This document shows positions 21,379 to 33,460 of a stretch of DNA of 39,133 bases, piece after piece (position 1 is the stretch's first letter; each line of letters opens with the position of its first letter). The notes beneath the pieces were generated by a model. That model worked only from the letters and a program-made list of their open reading frames with translations, did no database searches and was not told where the DNA came from. A program made the translations under genes and the position numbers. This DNA is from Cytidiella melzeri (Eukaryota > Basidiomycota > Agaricomycetes > Polyporales > Irpicaceae): NCBI GenBank assembly GCA_022592445.1, contig JABYQR010000403.1, positions 1 through 39,133 of the forward strand, given 5' to 3'.

Positions 21379-24300
21379 GGTGGCGGCAAGAAGAGGACAC
21401 AGGCTTGTTTGTGTTTGTTAGGATCCGAAGGTTGCAGTTTACCTTTTTTGGCGCTGCGCCTCCGTACTGGGCGCTAGATGACAGGCAAGTCTCCTCAGCA
21501 ATTGTAACGCAAAAACTAGGATGTTTTCATTCATAATATTTGAATGTTTTTGAATATATAATTTATTCAGCTTTGCGCATTTAGCGCTTATTCAACCTCC
21601 ACCAAGGGAGTAAGTAGTACTTACTTACTTCGCACACTAAGAATATCTTACTACTAGCAGTTTGCATGGCAAAATACACTAGCTAGCAGTGTCCTTTCTC
21701 AAGAACGCGCAATCTCAAGACCCAAAATACAATAGCCTGTGCTATCGAGTACTGTCCTGTCAACCGCCAGATAAACTTCAAACCGTCGCCGACGTATTTG
21801 CTTCATCCAAGCTGAAAATACACGCAACATATGTGATACTCCGTTCCGTATGTGCCAGACGTTGAAGTAATCTTTCAGGTTTGCGATGCCCCTAGAATGA
21901 GTATTTTCCAGGTGGATAAGCCCCACGCCTTCCCGGCATTATTCTATCCAACGCGGATAACTTGAAGAAGATGTTAGATACATCGGCGTGAATTCATGAT
22001 GCAGGAATACTCCTACCATTCATGCGCTGTATATGCGACGAACGTCATTGAGTTGCTCAAATCTCTGCGTACAGTATGCATGATTATGACTAACCACGCT
22101 CAGATCTGGATAACTCGGTAAGATATAAATGCAGACACTTTCTACCCAAAGCGCAGTTTCGGAGAGGGGATGGTTGACGAGCAAGCTTGCTTTCTGCTTG
22201 TAGACGTTGGCGCAGCTGACGGGGCGCTACTACGAACCTCCGCGCTGTGCCGCAAGGCTGTACTAGTACAGCGAACCTACAAAGTCGGCAATGATCGACA
22301 TCGACGTTGCCGGCGGAGAAGAAGGGCTGTAACCCCCTTCTAAATGTTTATCATACTGTACCCCTTGGCATTGAATGTATGCCCGAGGTGGCAAAAGCAG
22401 ATACCGTATATCAGGACATGTGGAAACACAGCAAGTTGGAAAAGCGTAGCTGAAATGGACAAGCCTACCAGTCGCATCCTTTGTTCAGCACAGAGTGTGT
22501 TTCGAGCTCCGAGGATATCCATACGACCAGAGGTGAGTGGCTGTGCAACGTACACTTCGAGTACTGCGGCACAGCCTCGACCGTCCGTCGGCAGTGCCAG
22601 CTTCAGGCAACATGATGCTAGCAAGTAGACAAGGAGACACGCGGTAAGCACGTTTTCATGACACACACAGTACCGCCAGAGATACAACACTAGCTCCAGG
22701 TACTGTATACATGTCCTGTCCCTGACGCCCGGGTTGTGGGAGTATGTGCCTCGAGGCCGTGAACTGTTGCTTCCATGTATGATGACAGAAACCGGGTGTG
22801 CTCCGCGGACGTAGGCTTCACGAGTCTACTAGTTCTTGTCTTCGCCTTGCAGCCATGGAGTGTCATGAGACTTGGACATATCAGTACCGTGCTGGAATGA
22901 GGACACGTACATGAACACGACAGAATCGGACTTCAGAAGGTTCAAATTAGCGCAAACGAACGCGGCAAGTGACACTGTTCGTTTCCCTAATCCCCGCTAT
23001 AAACTTCGCTACCGTTTATGGCTTACGAGGGACGCGAGGCGTAACATGTGCGTCCGTGCCTGCTTTGTGGGGTACAGTATCGCGATCCCTTGGTGAGATA
23101 TCGAACGAGCGGCAGGGCGTCTGGCCAAAAACTCAGCCGTTGGGATAGCGGAAGAGGAATAGAGCCGCTTCAAAAGTATGGGCGCACCTCGCACAAGCCC
23201 GCGACCGAATCGCTCACACGCCAAAGCTGCCGGCAAGCTACATACACCGAGAGGGACGTGGAGCAGCCCCAACAACCCTTCGAGAGTACCGGAATGTTGC
23301 CCTCCAAGCCCTACTCATACCAGAGGTTACTGTATTGTATCAGCATCAGCCTCGTGGTCGTCAGTGAGCAGCATTTCGTCAGTCAGTGATGCTCTGAACC
23401 TGCTCATTGACATGAAACGTATAGTGAGCTGCGATACTATTGGAAATCAGGGGCAGCCGTCACAGAGAGACAGGGTCCGCGAGGCTTCACATTTTGACAC
23501 GACGATAGATTCCGGACGCATCTGCTGGAGCTGGTGAGCCTTCGACCGTCAGCTCAGGCGATGCCCGTCGGTACTATGCTGGCTGACTTATGAGTAAATG
23601 AAGGTGTAGCAGCCGAAGTGAAATGATACAACGTTTGAATGTGTGCGCCGGAACACTTGGCCTTGCGCGCAGCGACAGAGAGTTTAAGGACGTGCGTGTG
23701 TGGCGGTAGTGGTGGGGGATACACCCGGCCACAACACATTACGGACGTCACGATACGGTCAGCGACCGCCGCGCATGCAGACCGCCGACGCCTTCTGGCC
23801 TGGTTTAGTGATAGGACCCTGAGCAGTACTGCGCTTGAGTGACAAACATCTGTGGTTAGGTGATGTCAAGGAGGAATCAAAGATTTATCTCACGCGTGTA
23901 TTGGGCCGACCATGCACATGGGCCATTTGCATTTCGCAAATATCTTACCGAAAGCGGGCCCCTGCGTACACCAATTGACAGGAGGTGGCGACAAGTATCA
24001 GGGCTTGAATGGCAACAGACATGACACGGCAAAATGCACTTCAGACCCTTGACAACCGAATTACGTTGGGATCCGGGGAGAGGATTGTGCATATTGTTGT
24101 TGATATCGCCGTGTTCCCGAGTACTTGTTCTTCTCATGGCGCACACTGCCGTCTAGTTGAGTAGGAGCGCATGGGAAAACGATCTGCACATCAGGTATGA
24201 GAACAACAAGAAATCACGGGTGCTTCTCTTCTCTGGCAGTCATATCTTCCCAATGCCACCTCTGCGCGGCGACATCAATGAGGAAAGGCCAAGCTTCGTG

Positions 24301-25756
24301 GCGCTGTGTAGGCGTGAGTGCTCGCTGGCTGGATATGGCCTTAGTGGCATCAGCGGGGATTCGGAGGCATCGAAAGATTGGGCATGCTTGATGGCGTGAC
24401 AATGCTGAGAGATTGATCTACGGTACGGGCGGCGATGGTTGGACAAGGTTCCATTGGTACAATGCCGCGCTCGAGGGCTTTCGCGGGAGCTAGCTGAATC
24501 AAGGTTGTGTATGCACCAAGGGGTCGTTACTACGTCCCCTTCCTTGACCGTGTTCTTCGAAAGTGCCGATAGAAAGATAGTTCCCATGGCTGGAGTAGCA
24601 ACAGGACAAGGGAACAGCGACGTGAGTTTTAGGAACACCACGGACCACGATAAACAAGGTTTACGTACGTAAATGTTGCCGATGAGACGAACTGTGCTTG
24701 ATCAATGACGGGTACCAGTAGACGGAGGCATACAAGGTGGTAATGAGCAGAAAATTTAAACACTATTTCCTTACTAAGCCATGTTAGTGTATCGATGCAT
24801 TGGGCACTGCAAAAAGGAAATTTTGGAAAGCTGTGCTTGCATGGTCATGCTGCGTAGACTGGGGGATCGGGAGAGCCGGGTCATGCTCGACGTGGAACGT
24901 TGTAATGTGACTTAGCGGCCACAGCTTAGCAGAGGTTTGGGGCACACAGGTCGTTGGGCACGTTGACAAAAAATCTTAGCGACGGCGAAGGTGATGAGAA
25001 CAACATGCCATCTGTTTGACATCGTGTAAGACATGCTTCATTAACTGAGGAAGTAAGGCTCGCCTTGGCTGTCGCATTGTCCATACATAGAGTGCAGTGC
25101 GCACGATGTGACCACTACGGATGTTAAAATCCGAGTTAGAGAGTCTGCAGATATGCATCAAGATGAAACGGGGGATTGATTAAAAACGCGACTTTTAGCC
25201 TTAGACAACTTCCAGATGGTAGTAAAAGTGTGCTTACGCAGGTTACCCGTCCTCATGGGCAAAATTGACGGAATATGTCGCAGCTGGTTGGAGGGGCGGA
25301 GGGATCTAGTTGTGTAACGCGCACTCCGTCTGCTTAAGTTAGCATCGCTGTTGGATGCTACTACTTGAACGGGGACAAGAAGACGTTCCCTTTGAAGATG
25401 TCGGGCATCTTGGTTGCAAAACAAGTGTGTAGCAAGGATCAGTGAACTGTTTTTCAGTGTTCACTGAGAGGAGGACCGCCGAACGCGGGCAAGGTCAGGC
25501 GGAGATCAAAGCGGGGACCGAATAATAAGGCCGAGTCGCATTTCATAAGCTCCTGTTTGTCTCAGCGACTAATCTGTTGTTTTGGACGAGCCCTTCACGC
25601 CTCTCTTTCCTTCCACCACAGCCTCTCATCTGGTCTTGTCCATTAAAAACTCCGGAAACCATTGTTTTCAGGCCATTCATCTGACAAGTAGCCTTGCAAA
25701 CATTGCGCCATCCCCAACTACCTCAAGTATCCTGAATCACCGCCAACCATTCCACT
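21379..25756. other. 4.4-kb stretch without a recognisable gene
   Basis: All open frames here are short (about 130 aa or less) and none has a recognisable motif, a coherent exon chain or the codon use of neighbouring genes. Visible items: an AT-rich patch with an inverted repeat around AAGTAAGTAGTACTTACTT at 21609-21632. The last 300 bp (25450-25756) are a pyrimidine-rich leader for the downstream transcription-factor gene. An old transposon remnant or gene relic cannot be excluded. Confidence 0.4.
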
Positions 25757-28445
25757 ATGGATCACCATACCCTTGTCGCATCTCCGTTTCTGCAGGATAA
25801 CCCGGAATTCCAGCCGTCGTCCTCCACGTCGACCCACTTTGACCTGCCCTTACTCGAATCGCCATACGATCCTTACTCGTTCGAGCCGGGCTACCCCCAG
25901 GACAACGCGCACTTTCCCCACACACCTTCGTACAACGGCTCACCATTCTCGCAATACTCTGACCTACCGACGTTCGATAACACGGACGCACCAGACGCGT
26001 TGGATCTCTTCAGTGACGAGAATCCTTCAGGGATCACCATTCGAGAGGAATACGATCCTGCAGAGTACGATTTGCCGAATAGCTCTTCGCTGCTCACTTT
26101 CAACGATTCGTACATGTCGGCAGTAGACTCGTCCAACCCTCACGTTGCGATTACCCCCCCTGCGTACGATCGGTCCTCGCCAACAATGTATGATCATGCT
26201 TCGCCTGCTTCTAGTAATGGACTGGACGACGATCACCAAAGTCGTGGATCCTCGAGCTCATCGTATATCCATCCCAATTCCCCGCCACTCGCCGACTTCG
26301 CAGCCAACTTTGAGAGTTTACACTTTGACTCGTCATCTCCGAACTGGCCCAACGCTCAGCTACCAAACAGTGATAGATCGTCGCCTCCGACACAAAAGCC
26401 TCAGTCCCCGCCTCAACTCGTTATTCCAGACATCTCCAGTCCGGCTACCACGGCACATGATGAGCCTCCCACAATCAACGCACCCGATGGGGATGGCTTG
26501 TTGTCAGGTCCCCAGCTGCATATTGTACCAGCCACTCCGATCAGTGGTGGGATGACCGCCCAGCACGCGCCGTTCCTTCAACAGGGTAAGTCTTCCAGAG
26601 GCTCTCTATTTTTTCTCCACAGGGAGGCGTCTTTTTCCGGATCGTGACGCCCCCGCCCACGCAAACCCCAGCTCAGGAGTAATCAAATTAATTCTCTGGA
26701 GGGCGTTTAGTTCCGGAGGCGGTGATGAGCCTGTACACCAACATGTTCTCGTACTTGTGAGCCCGTTGTCGGTGTCTACCATGATCCTGTGCTGCTATTC
26801 CCTACACCGTTGATGTGCACAGCATGTTTCCCGCCCACTTCCCTTAAATGCCCCTGCTCTCCGCGTATATGCCCTCTTACTAAACCTCCTCATCTCCAGG
26901 AAACACACAGGACCTCGGTGCTCCTTCTTGGAACCAGCAGCAACAGCTCGCCTCGCCTTCCTCCAATCAACCTCTGCCGCAGTCCAATCAACAGCAGGGT
27001 CCTTACTTTCGATCGAATCCTTCTTCACCAGGAATGGGCTTTGTCAATCGTTCGTTGCCCTCAGATATCACACCCTCCCCCGAATTATCAAGGCAACAAC
27101 AGTCAGCGTATCTTGTACCTCAGATACCATTAGCTCGCAGCAGGAGTCTTTCTGACACATCCCTTCGACCGCCCTTGTGGGATACGCCAATGTCTAACAA
27201 TACGGTGAACATGCACGATGTTTTACCACCTCCAGGGTCGTCGTCTCCTTCTCCTTCACCAACGTCACTGCCACATCACCCGTCGTCTGCCGGTCCCTAT
27301 CAAACAACGTTCGGTGACAACTTCCCGTCTCCAAACCGTCTTCCACATCACTTTTCATTTGGTCCACCCAACACCTCATTCTCTCCTCAATCCCAGATGC
27401 CTAACAACAACGACTTCTTGTCTGCTGACGTCGGAGCCACTAATTTACGCCGCGCCAAGTCGGACGGCATGCGCGTCCCTGGCTTCGGTCACAGACAAGT
27501 CCGCTCAGAGGATTACCGCATATCCACGTCTCTCGCCGCTACTACCGCCTCATCTCCTAACTTATATCCTCCACCCGGTCCCTCATCTCAGGAGTTCATT
27601 CGCAACATCGCTAACCGCCAATACTTACATCCCACACAGGACGTTCCCTCCGTTGCTGCGCGTGGTCATCATAGGCGTTCGTCATCAGGATCACGAGAGC
27701 GTCCCATGGGTTGGTCCAGCGGACCAAGCAGCGCTCGAGCAAGCCCGTATCCCAGCCCAAATGCGAGTCCACGTCCGGGATATGGCCCATTACCTGGCGT
27801 CGACGTGGGCTTAGGCCCAACCGCCCGTCGATCCATGGGCGTTGACTCCAACATGATGAGCGGGGTGGACCAGGGTATGGACGTTGTACTTGCTGGGTCG
27901 GGGGAAGTCGTCACTGTCGCAAAGCAGAACGTCACAACCCCCAGCACAGCCGACGCCAGTCAGAAGCGCCGCAAACAGCCTGCAAACTTCAAGTGTCCGA
28001 TCCCAGGATGTGGCAGTACATTTACTCGGCACTTCAACCTCAAGGGCCATCTGCGGTCGCATGCGGAGGAGAAGCCGTACATGTGCAAGTGGCCGGGCTG
28101 CCAGAAGGGTTTTGCTCGTCAACACGACTGCAAACGGCACGAGCAGTTGCATTTGAACATTCGTCCTTACCCATGTGAGGGCTGCAAAAAAAACTTTGCT
28201 AGGATGGACGCCCTTAACAGGCATTGTGAGTTGTCGTTGATGTTACATCTGCTGAGACTGGCTCTGACCCTGGGGTTTCTGCAGTACGCTCCGAGGGTGG
28301 CGCTGAGTGTCGGAAGATTCAGAAAGAAATGCGGCCTAGCGACGATGAAGCAACAGAGTCCGAGCCGGCGATGCCACCACCTTTGACGACCCTCAAGCCT
28401 GAGCCGGACGATAACTGGGGTGGTAATGGAGGCATCGTGATGTAA
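25757..28445 (+). CDS. CRZ1: CRZ1-like C2H2 zinc-finger transcription factor (3 exons, 771 aa)
   Basis: Exons: 25757-26585, 26900-28225, 28285-28445 (sum 2316 nt). Crz1 is the calcineurin-activated factor that enters the nucleus on Ca2+ signalling and drives stress and cell-wall genes. Seen: a Ser/Pro/Asp-rich N-terminus; PHVAIT at residues 128-133, which fits the calcineurin docking consensus PxIxIT (Val in place of Ile); Gln-rich and Ser/Pro-rich middle with basic-Ser motifs (RRAKSDG, RRSSSGSRER) typical of phosphoregulated regions; three C2H2 fingers from residue 640 (FKCPIPGCG...HLRSH, MCKWPGC...HEQLH, PCEGC...LNRH) and the family's tail LRSEGGAEC. The fingers match Crz1 in spacing and order (FARQHDCKRHE, FARMDALNRH). 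Intron 1 is 314 nt, far longer than others here. The sequence supports the Crz1 call; target genes are unknown. Confidence 0.85.
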
Positions 28446-29720
28446 CACTTGCCACTCCAACAACGACCTGGCGTTGCGTGCGCCCTCGGACGCAGCATTG
28501 AATGCCCCTGTGTCCTCTGTTTTGTGATGTGTTGGATTCAAGCTCCGGTGCCGTGGTGTTTCGGACGAGATTTCTGTGTCTATATTATATCCCCGTGGAC
28601 GCTTGGCGCGTTGCTTGTGCTTATACTACCATCTTCTACGTCCCTGATTTTTACGAACTGTCATGTTCCCATACTTATTATTCTCCCTTCCTCACTGACC
28701 GCCGTTGGCATACACACGGGTGTGCCCTCATCGGTCTCGCTGTATAGCTCTCCTCGCTGTATAGCTCTCCTCGCTGTTTGTCCTTGCCCTTAAAATCGGT
28801 GTAATTTCTCGACCTCTATTCCAAGCTCCCGAATTCATTGTAGCCTAGATAGTCAAAGTAGATACTGGTTGCTAGTATATATTTATTATAGCAGTGTCGA
28901 TACAACAAGCGTTTCGAAGAGATAGCTCGAGCACGCTTTCGTGCGCTCAAACCTGACTGGACCGCGAGTCGCTAGCGTTCCTGTAACAGCGAGTTGTTTG
29001 AAAACGAGGATTTGACCGACTTGAATCCGTCGGAAGGTACCAGACGTTCAGGAGACCAGTCGCTGAGTGCGCCATCAATAATGCTGTATAAGTACAACGC
29101 GGGAGGGCAGCGACCGGTGTTTCAGAGAAGGTTTGAGTACGAAATATCAGAATTAGGACCTGAAAAGATATAATTACGGCCTGAGGGGGTTCACTGCACA
29201 TCAGGGTCGATTATTATTGAAAGATAGGCGCTGAATATATGAGATATTATTTACATATTGTGCGAATATCCTTGGTGCCCAATATTGGTGAGATATTCTG
29301 TAAGGAAATGTGCGGGACGTCAACAGCTAGCGCTGCGCGCGCGCTGTATACTATATGATTGACATACTTGAATTCGAACGAATGTTATGTGTGCAATTTG
29401 TTATCATGATCATGTACAGGTACAGAGTGGATGTACAAAGTCACCGGGAAAAGTTCAAAGTAACGTCTGCATCTCTTCAAACACTGGAACTAGAGCTCGT
29501 GCCTGATGCGTTTGTGCTTGGGCTCGGCAGACGAGGCATTTCTTGGCCAAATACAGAAGTGCTCGTGATGTCACCTCGCAAACCTAATCTCTGTCCGACA
29601 TCCTTGACTCTCGACCCCCATCTCCTCCCCTCACGCTCACTCTCTCTATTCCCTGCCACCTCTATGTGGCCCCGAATCTTGAGGTGCTCTGACCGCTGAA
29701 TATCTTCCACTCGCGCCGCT
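28446..29720. other. Intergenic / 3' region with a short tandem repeat
   Basis: 3' flank of the CRZ1-like gene. A 17-bp unit CTGTATAGCTCTCCTCG occurs twice in tandem at 28739-28772. Beyond about 29200 the sequence is AT-rich. No gene recognised; short frames on both strands are antisense shadows or chance. Confidence 0.4.
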
Positions 29721-29721
29721 G

Positions 29722-30340
29722 TTGTTCTGGACACAGCTTGCCTCAGGAATATTGTTTGAGAGAAAGATGGGTCTCTCGCTCGTATTCTCAAACGACACCG
29801 TGGCTAGAGTAGCGTCTCGGGACAACGCCGGCTACGACTGGCAGACTACTTTTTACCTCGTCGCACAGCTCATCGGCGGAGATCCACAGGACCAGCTCTC
29901 ATATTACATGTACGTCTTCAAACTATCATGCACATGCATGGTACCTGTCTATTTCTACAGACCGACCGAAGTCTCACCAGAAAAGGCATAGCGGATATAG
30001 CAGATAACTGGCGTAATCGCGCGCATGAAAATGGTATCAAGGTTGGGGAGGAATCGCGTTTCGCAGATGACGAAGGTGCATATATGCGGTTCTTATGGAT
30101 TCTCGACTTACTCCTGACTCGATTGTAGATGATGATGATGATATCGACTTGGATACCTCAAGCTTTTTCTCCGCAGACAGAGGTATGTCGGTTGTCTGCA
30201 TCGCACTACCCACAACTAAGCGCCGCTACAGCTTTATTACCTGTGCCATTCCTGTCGACTCAGCGTCGCGCACGCGCCTTCACTCAGGCACTTCCGCATG
30301 TCCCTGCCTTACCTGCACTTAGGACTTCGCAGAATTCGGT
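29722..30340 (+). other. Unidentified coding fragments upstream of the MYST gene
   Basis: Protein-like pieces occur in shifting frames: LSLVFSNDTVARVA and DWQTTFYLVAQLIGGDPQDQ (29767-29905), a plausible intron (29911-29961, GTACGT to CTACAG), RPTEVSPEKA, then in another frame IADIADNWRNRAHENGIKVG and SRFADDEGA (29990-30090), and DSRLTPDSIVDDDDDIDLD (30096-30152). The strand and order suit N-terminal exons of the MYST gene or a separate decayed gene. I do not recognise the protein. The frame changes imply decay. Confidence 0.35.
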
Positions 30341-30489
30341 ACTTGGGAAGGGTAAACGTGCACGGGGGATAACCGTCACGAGGAGTAATCAAGAAGAGCT
30401 CATGCGATCGGTATGGCAGGTCTTACCCCTACACCCGCAGTTCGATTGACAAATGTTTCGGTTATTCCCATCTTGGCAAGGGTCATTTG

Positions 30490-31430
30490 ATGGCGCGAGA
30501 CCATAGTACGACTCGCAAACGCAAACACTCTGTCAGCCCTAGTATCGTCGAAGTCGACGGCGCTGAGGCCGTGTCGAAGGAGGTGAAGCTGTCGGAGGAG
30601 GAGTACGACATTGAACACCACAAGCAAATCACCGCGAAGAGGAATTTTGACAAGGTTAATTTTGGAAAGTGGCAGATAAAGACATGGTATGTCGTGCTTC
30701 TCTCTGTTGTGTAGCTGCGACCACTTGACGTGCGCCTGCAACTAGGTACTTTTCCCCGTACCCTCTCATAGAGACTGAAACCGATGAAGTCGCACCATCT
30801 TCCTCCGTAGGGGCATCAGGCTCACACGGTGCCCCACTATCTTCATCGTGCATACCAGGCGTCAGCCGCTCTACGATTCGTTCGCATGGACGAACGTCTG
30901 ATCTGCTCGCAGGCGGTCTGGGAGAAGTCACGGTACAGGCGAGAAATCGGTACTGTGGGTGTGCGACAAGTGCTTCAAGTATATGGCGGAGGGACTTTCG
31001 TGGGAGTTTCATGTTGTGCGTGTGCTTATCTAGTCTGCACGAAAACTGACCCGCCCTCTTCGAACGCTGACCAGTCTTTGACGTCAGAGGAAATGTACGA
31101 GGCGACATCCGCCTGGCAGGAAAGTCTATCAACGCGGTGCCCATATCATCTGGGAGGTTGACGGTGCAAAGGAGAAAGTACGTTGCCATTGACCACTTTG
31201 ACGTAAAGTTCTTATCTCCTGGTGTTATATCATTTCAGCTCTATTGTCAAAATTTTTCCCTCTTTGGCAAACTATTCATAGATATCAAAACACTGTTCTT
31301 CGACTGCGACAATTGTAAGTCTCCTTGTCGCCGCATCGCCATGCTACTTGCTCATCTCTGTGTCAGTCCTGTTTTACATCCTTACGGATGCAGACTCTCA
31401 GCGTGACCACGTGCTGGGCTTCTTTCCAAA
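30490..31430 (+). pseudogene. MYST-family histone acetyltransferase, 5' half (interrupted and frameshifted)
   Basis: Exons: 30490-30686, 30746-31015, 31088-31177, 31239-31314, 31367-31430. Diagnostic MYST sequence: NFDKVNFGKWQIKTWYFSPY, SDLLAGGLG, the zinc finger beginning WVCDKCFKYMAEGLSWEFHV, RRHPPGRKVYQRG, IIWEVDGAKEKLYCQN, LFGKLFIDIKTLFFDCDNFL and ILTDADSQRDHVLGFF. MYST enzymes acetylate nucleosomal histones in NuA4/NuA3-like complexes. Two frame errors are visible: one near 30918-30945 (GGLGE must shift to reach TGEKSVLWVC), and one base missing near 31421-31427 (GFFPK where GFFSK is expected). The last exon ends at a donor GTACGT (31431), but the continuing exon is at 36944, beyond a 5.4-kb insertion. 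Two sequencing errors are a less likely explanation for the frameshifts. Confidence 0.8.
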
Positions 31431-31979
31431 GTACGTCGTCATTACTCAGTCATCTCGTAAAAAAACAAAACGTTATCGCACAATACCTACCACTGTAAAC
31501 CCGAGCATTACAATATAACATTAAGCAAACTTTATCCCACACAATCTCTGTACCTGGAAAGTTATAAACACCCGGCACCCACGATAATGGTCCGCGGGCC
31601 ACTTTATGTTGCATGGTAATACGTTTTAATGTCTCCACCCACAGTTTACATTGCAAGATAATCTCGCCGCTGGTAGTTTATATTGTCATACACATCAATG
31701 CAATGCTTTCAACACAGTAGTTCTCGCATTAGGGTGCATAGCAACAATGGCAATGGATTGAACAGCGCAATGGCGAGAACATCAGCTAATTAATAATACA
31801 GCGCCAGCATGGTGAAAGAATTAGTCAGGAATGCGAGAGCATTGCAGGCAGAGGTGGGTGTCATTGAATTGTAGCGACCGTGAAAGAAAAACGAGAGTGT
31901 TCGTGCAAGATGATGTCCTGCGGGTGTTGACTGCTTAACCATCAGGTGAGAATTCAAGCGGTATCAGTACCGCGACTTA

Positions 31980-32890
31980 CCTTAGGGCCACCCGTCGCCA
32001 TACACAAGGCTTCAGCTGCTCGCGCAGTAGATCTTCTCGCGCTCCTCAACGGTGTGGTTCGTGCAGAAGGCCCAGAGGGGGTGTGGTACCGCAGCGATGG
32101 CCCAATAGCTGGTTGGCAGAAGTCTGTCAGCTTGAAGTCGTTTTCACACATGACTGCGAGGGCTCACCGACAGAGCAAGTGCGCGGCTTTGACCGGCGTC
32201 CAGTTTAACAGAGAGGGCCATGTCATAAGGGCCGTTCCGAGCCGCGCCCTTCGGGGCAGCGGAAGAGGCCCGGCCGTCGTGGCGTGCTTCAGCAGCGCAA
32301 ATGGACTAGAATACAGCGGATGAGAATACAAGAAAACACTTTTTGGATGGGGTGCTTACGGCGGCAGTAGTAAGGGCGCCCTTGTTTAAGATGAGCTGGG
32401 CAGCGCCTGTGCACGCAGAGGTACCGGTGCCTTCGAGCGCCATGGAGAGGGCGATGAATGACTTTGGGTCGGTGAAAGGGCTGTAACGCATGATGAGTGC
32501 ACAGAGGAAGAGAGGAGGAGAATATAGCTTGCAAAGAATAGTTGCAAGCCTGGGTGGCGTCGCTTCCAAGAGCCGTCGAAAGGAGCTCAGCGTGGCTGAG
32601 CTCGTGCTGATAAATTTGTTCAAACCTTTCCCAAACCCAAACCGGGTAGCCAGCATTAGCGAATGCGGCGGCGTCGAGCTTCAAGAGGCCTTCGGTGTAG
32701 GAAGCAGCCTCAAGATGCTCGAGAGTGAGAGCAGGGTTGAGCACGATGGTGTCTGTGGGGGTCATGTGGGTGGTAAGCGGGGGTTGTCAGATGACACAAA
32801 CAAACCGTCGATGGCCTGGCGATTGACGAGAACATCGTCACCTTTCTGTATGCGCGTCGGGCGGAAGTCCTGGCTCGCGATAGCTATACA
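31980..32890 (-). pseudogene. Ferritin-like domain protein, decayed
   Basis: Minus-strand pieces match the fungal secreted ferritin-like family (Ferritin_2, Rds1-like): DDTIVLNPALTLEHLEA, FANAGYPVWVWERFEQIYQH, SHAELLSTALG, then YSPFTDPKSFIALSMALEGT, AAQLILNKGALTTAAV, and AEARHDGRASSAAPKGAA followed by NGPYD. Introns: 32805-32753 (donor GTTTGT, acceptor CCACAG) and one starting GTAAGC near 32358 look normal. The expected splice donor after QACNY is missing, key residues differ from the family (RHDGRA where RHAAW is usual), and the C-terminal part is in broken frames. The upstream exon (AIASQDFRPTRIQKGDDVLV) is not recognisable as part of the family. No iron-binding function can be assumed. Confidence 0.55.
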
Positions 32891-33089
32891 CGCCGCATCT
32901 TCTTGTCAACAGTGATACCCAGCTCTGCTTGCGTGCGCGGGATCTATGAAGCGGCGCCACTGGCAAAGACGAGGTGGGCTGGAAAATCAAGCCAGTTAGA
33001 CCGAGCGAGGCTGTATGCGTCGCACTTGGCTGCCAGGAACTACGAGAGAGGGCTCCTCAAACGTCGCTGAAGCTGGAGCTAGGAGTACT

Positions 33090-33460
33090 CAGGGCAAAGG
33101 CTCATGGGTGAAGAGGAAAAGGATCGGACGTCGTGCGACCACGTACCCACGGATGGGTCCATCATCGTTCCACACGTATCAACCGTGACCCTTATCATTA
33201 CCGACCGCGTTTCCAAGAGAAGTTCCCTCGGCGTGCGGCGTACTGTATTTGGTAACGTCGAGGCTTTGGCGGTCATATGTCGGTGAATTCGCGTACCAAT
33301 GCTCTCCAACAAGGCGGCCGTAGTCGACAGTTCGCCGGGGAGTCGAGATGCAGTGTAAGCACAGCATATATTGATTCAAGAGCGCGGGAGATGAGCTCAC
33401 CATTTCCTTTAGGGTTCTCCGAGTCGTGCATACACACAAGTCACAAAGTGGACGACTAGG
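33090..33460 (-). other. Unidentified decayed coding stretch
   Basis: A minus-strand frame reads RTLKEMV, then VDYGRLVGEHWYANSPTYDR and VTKYSTPHAEGTSLGNAVGN before a TGA; the next frame continues YVWNDDGPIRGYVVAR. A GTGAGC donor follows KEM. Composition and continuity are protein-like, and it lies in the same orientation as the other cargo of the element. I do not recognise the family. Confidence 0.35.

Noticed and set aside
22340..22690. 116-codon minus-strand frame with hydrophobic segments
   Set aside because: No ATG at its start and no recognisable family; isolated in a gene-free region.
23178..23537. 119-codon frame beginning MGAPRTSPRPNRSH
   Set aside because: Low-complexity Ser/Pro/Arg composition and no exon chain or motif.
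27218..28224. Long frames on both strands over the CRZ1-like exon 2
   Set aside because: Shadows of the Ser/Pro-rich and zinc-finger coding frame.
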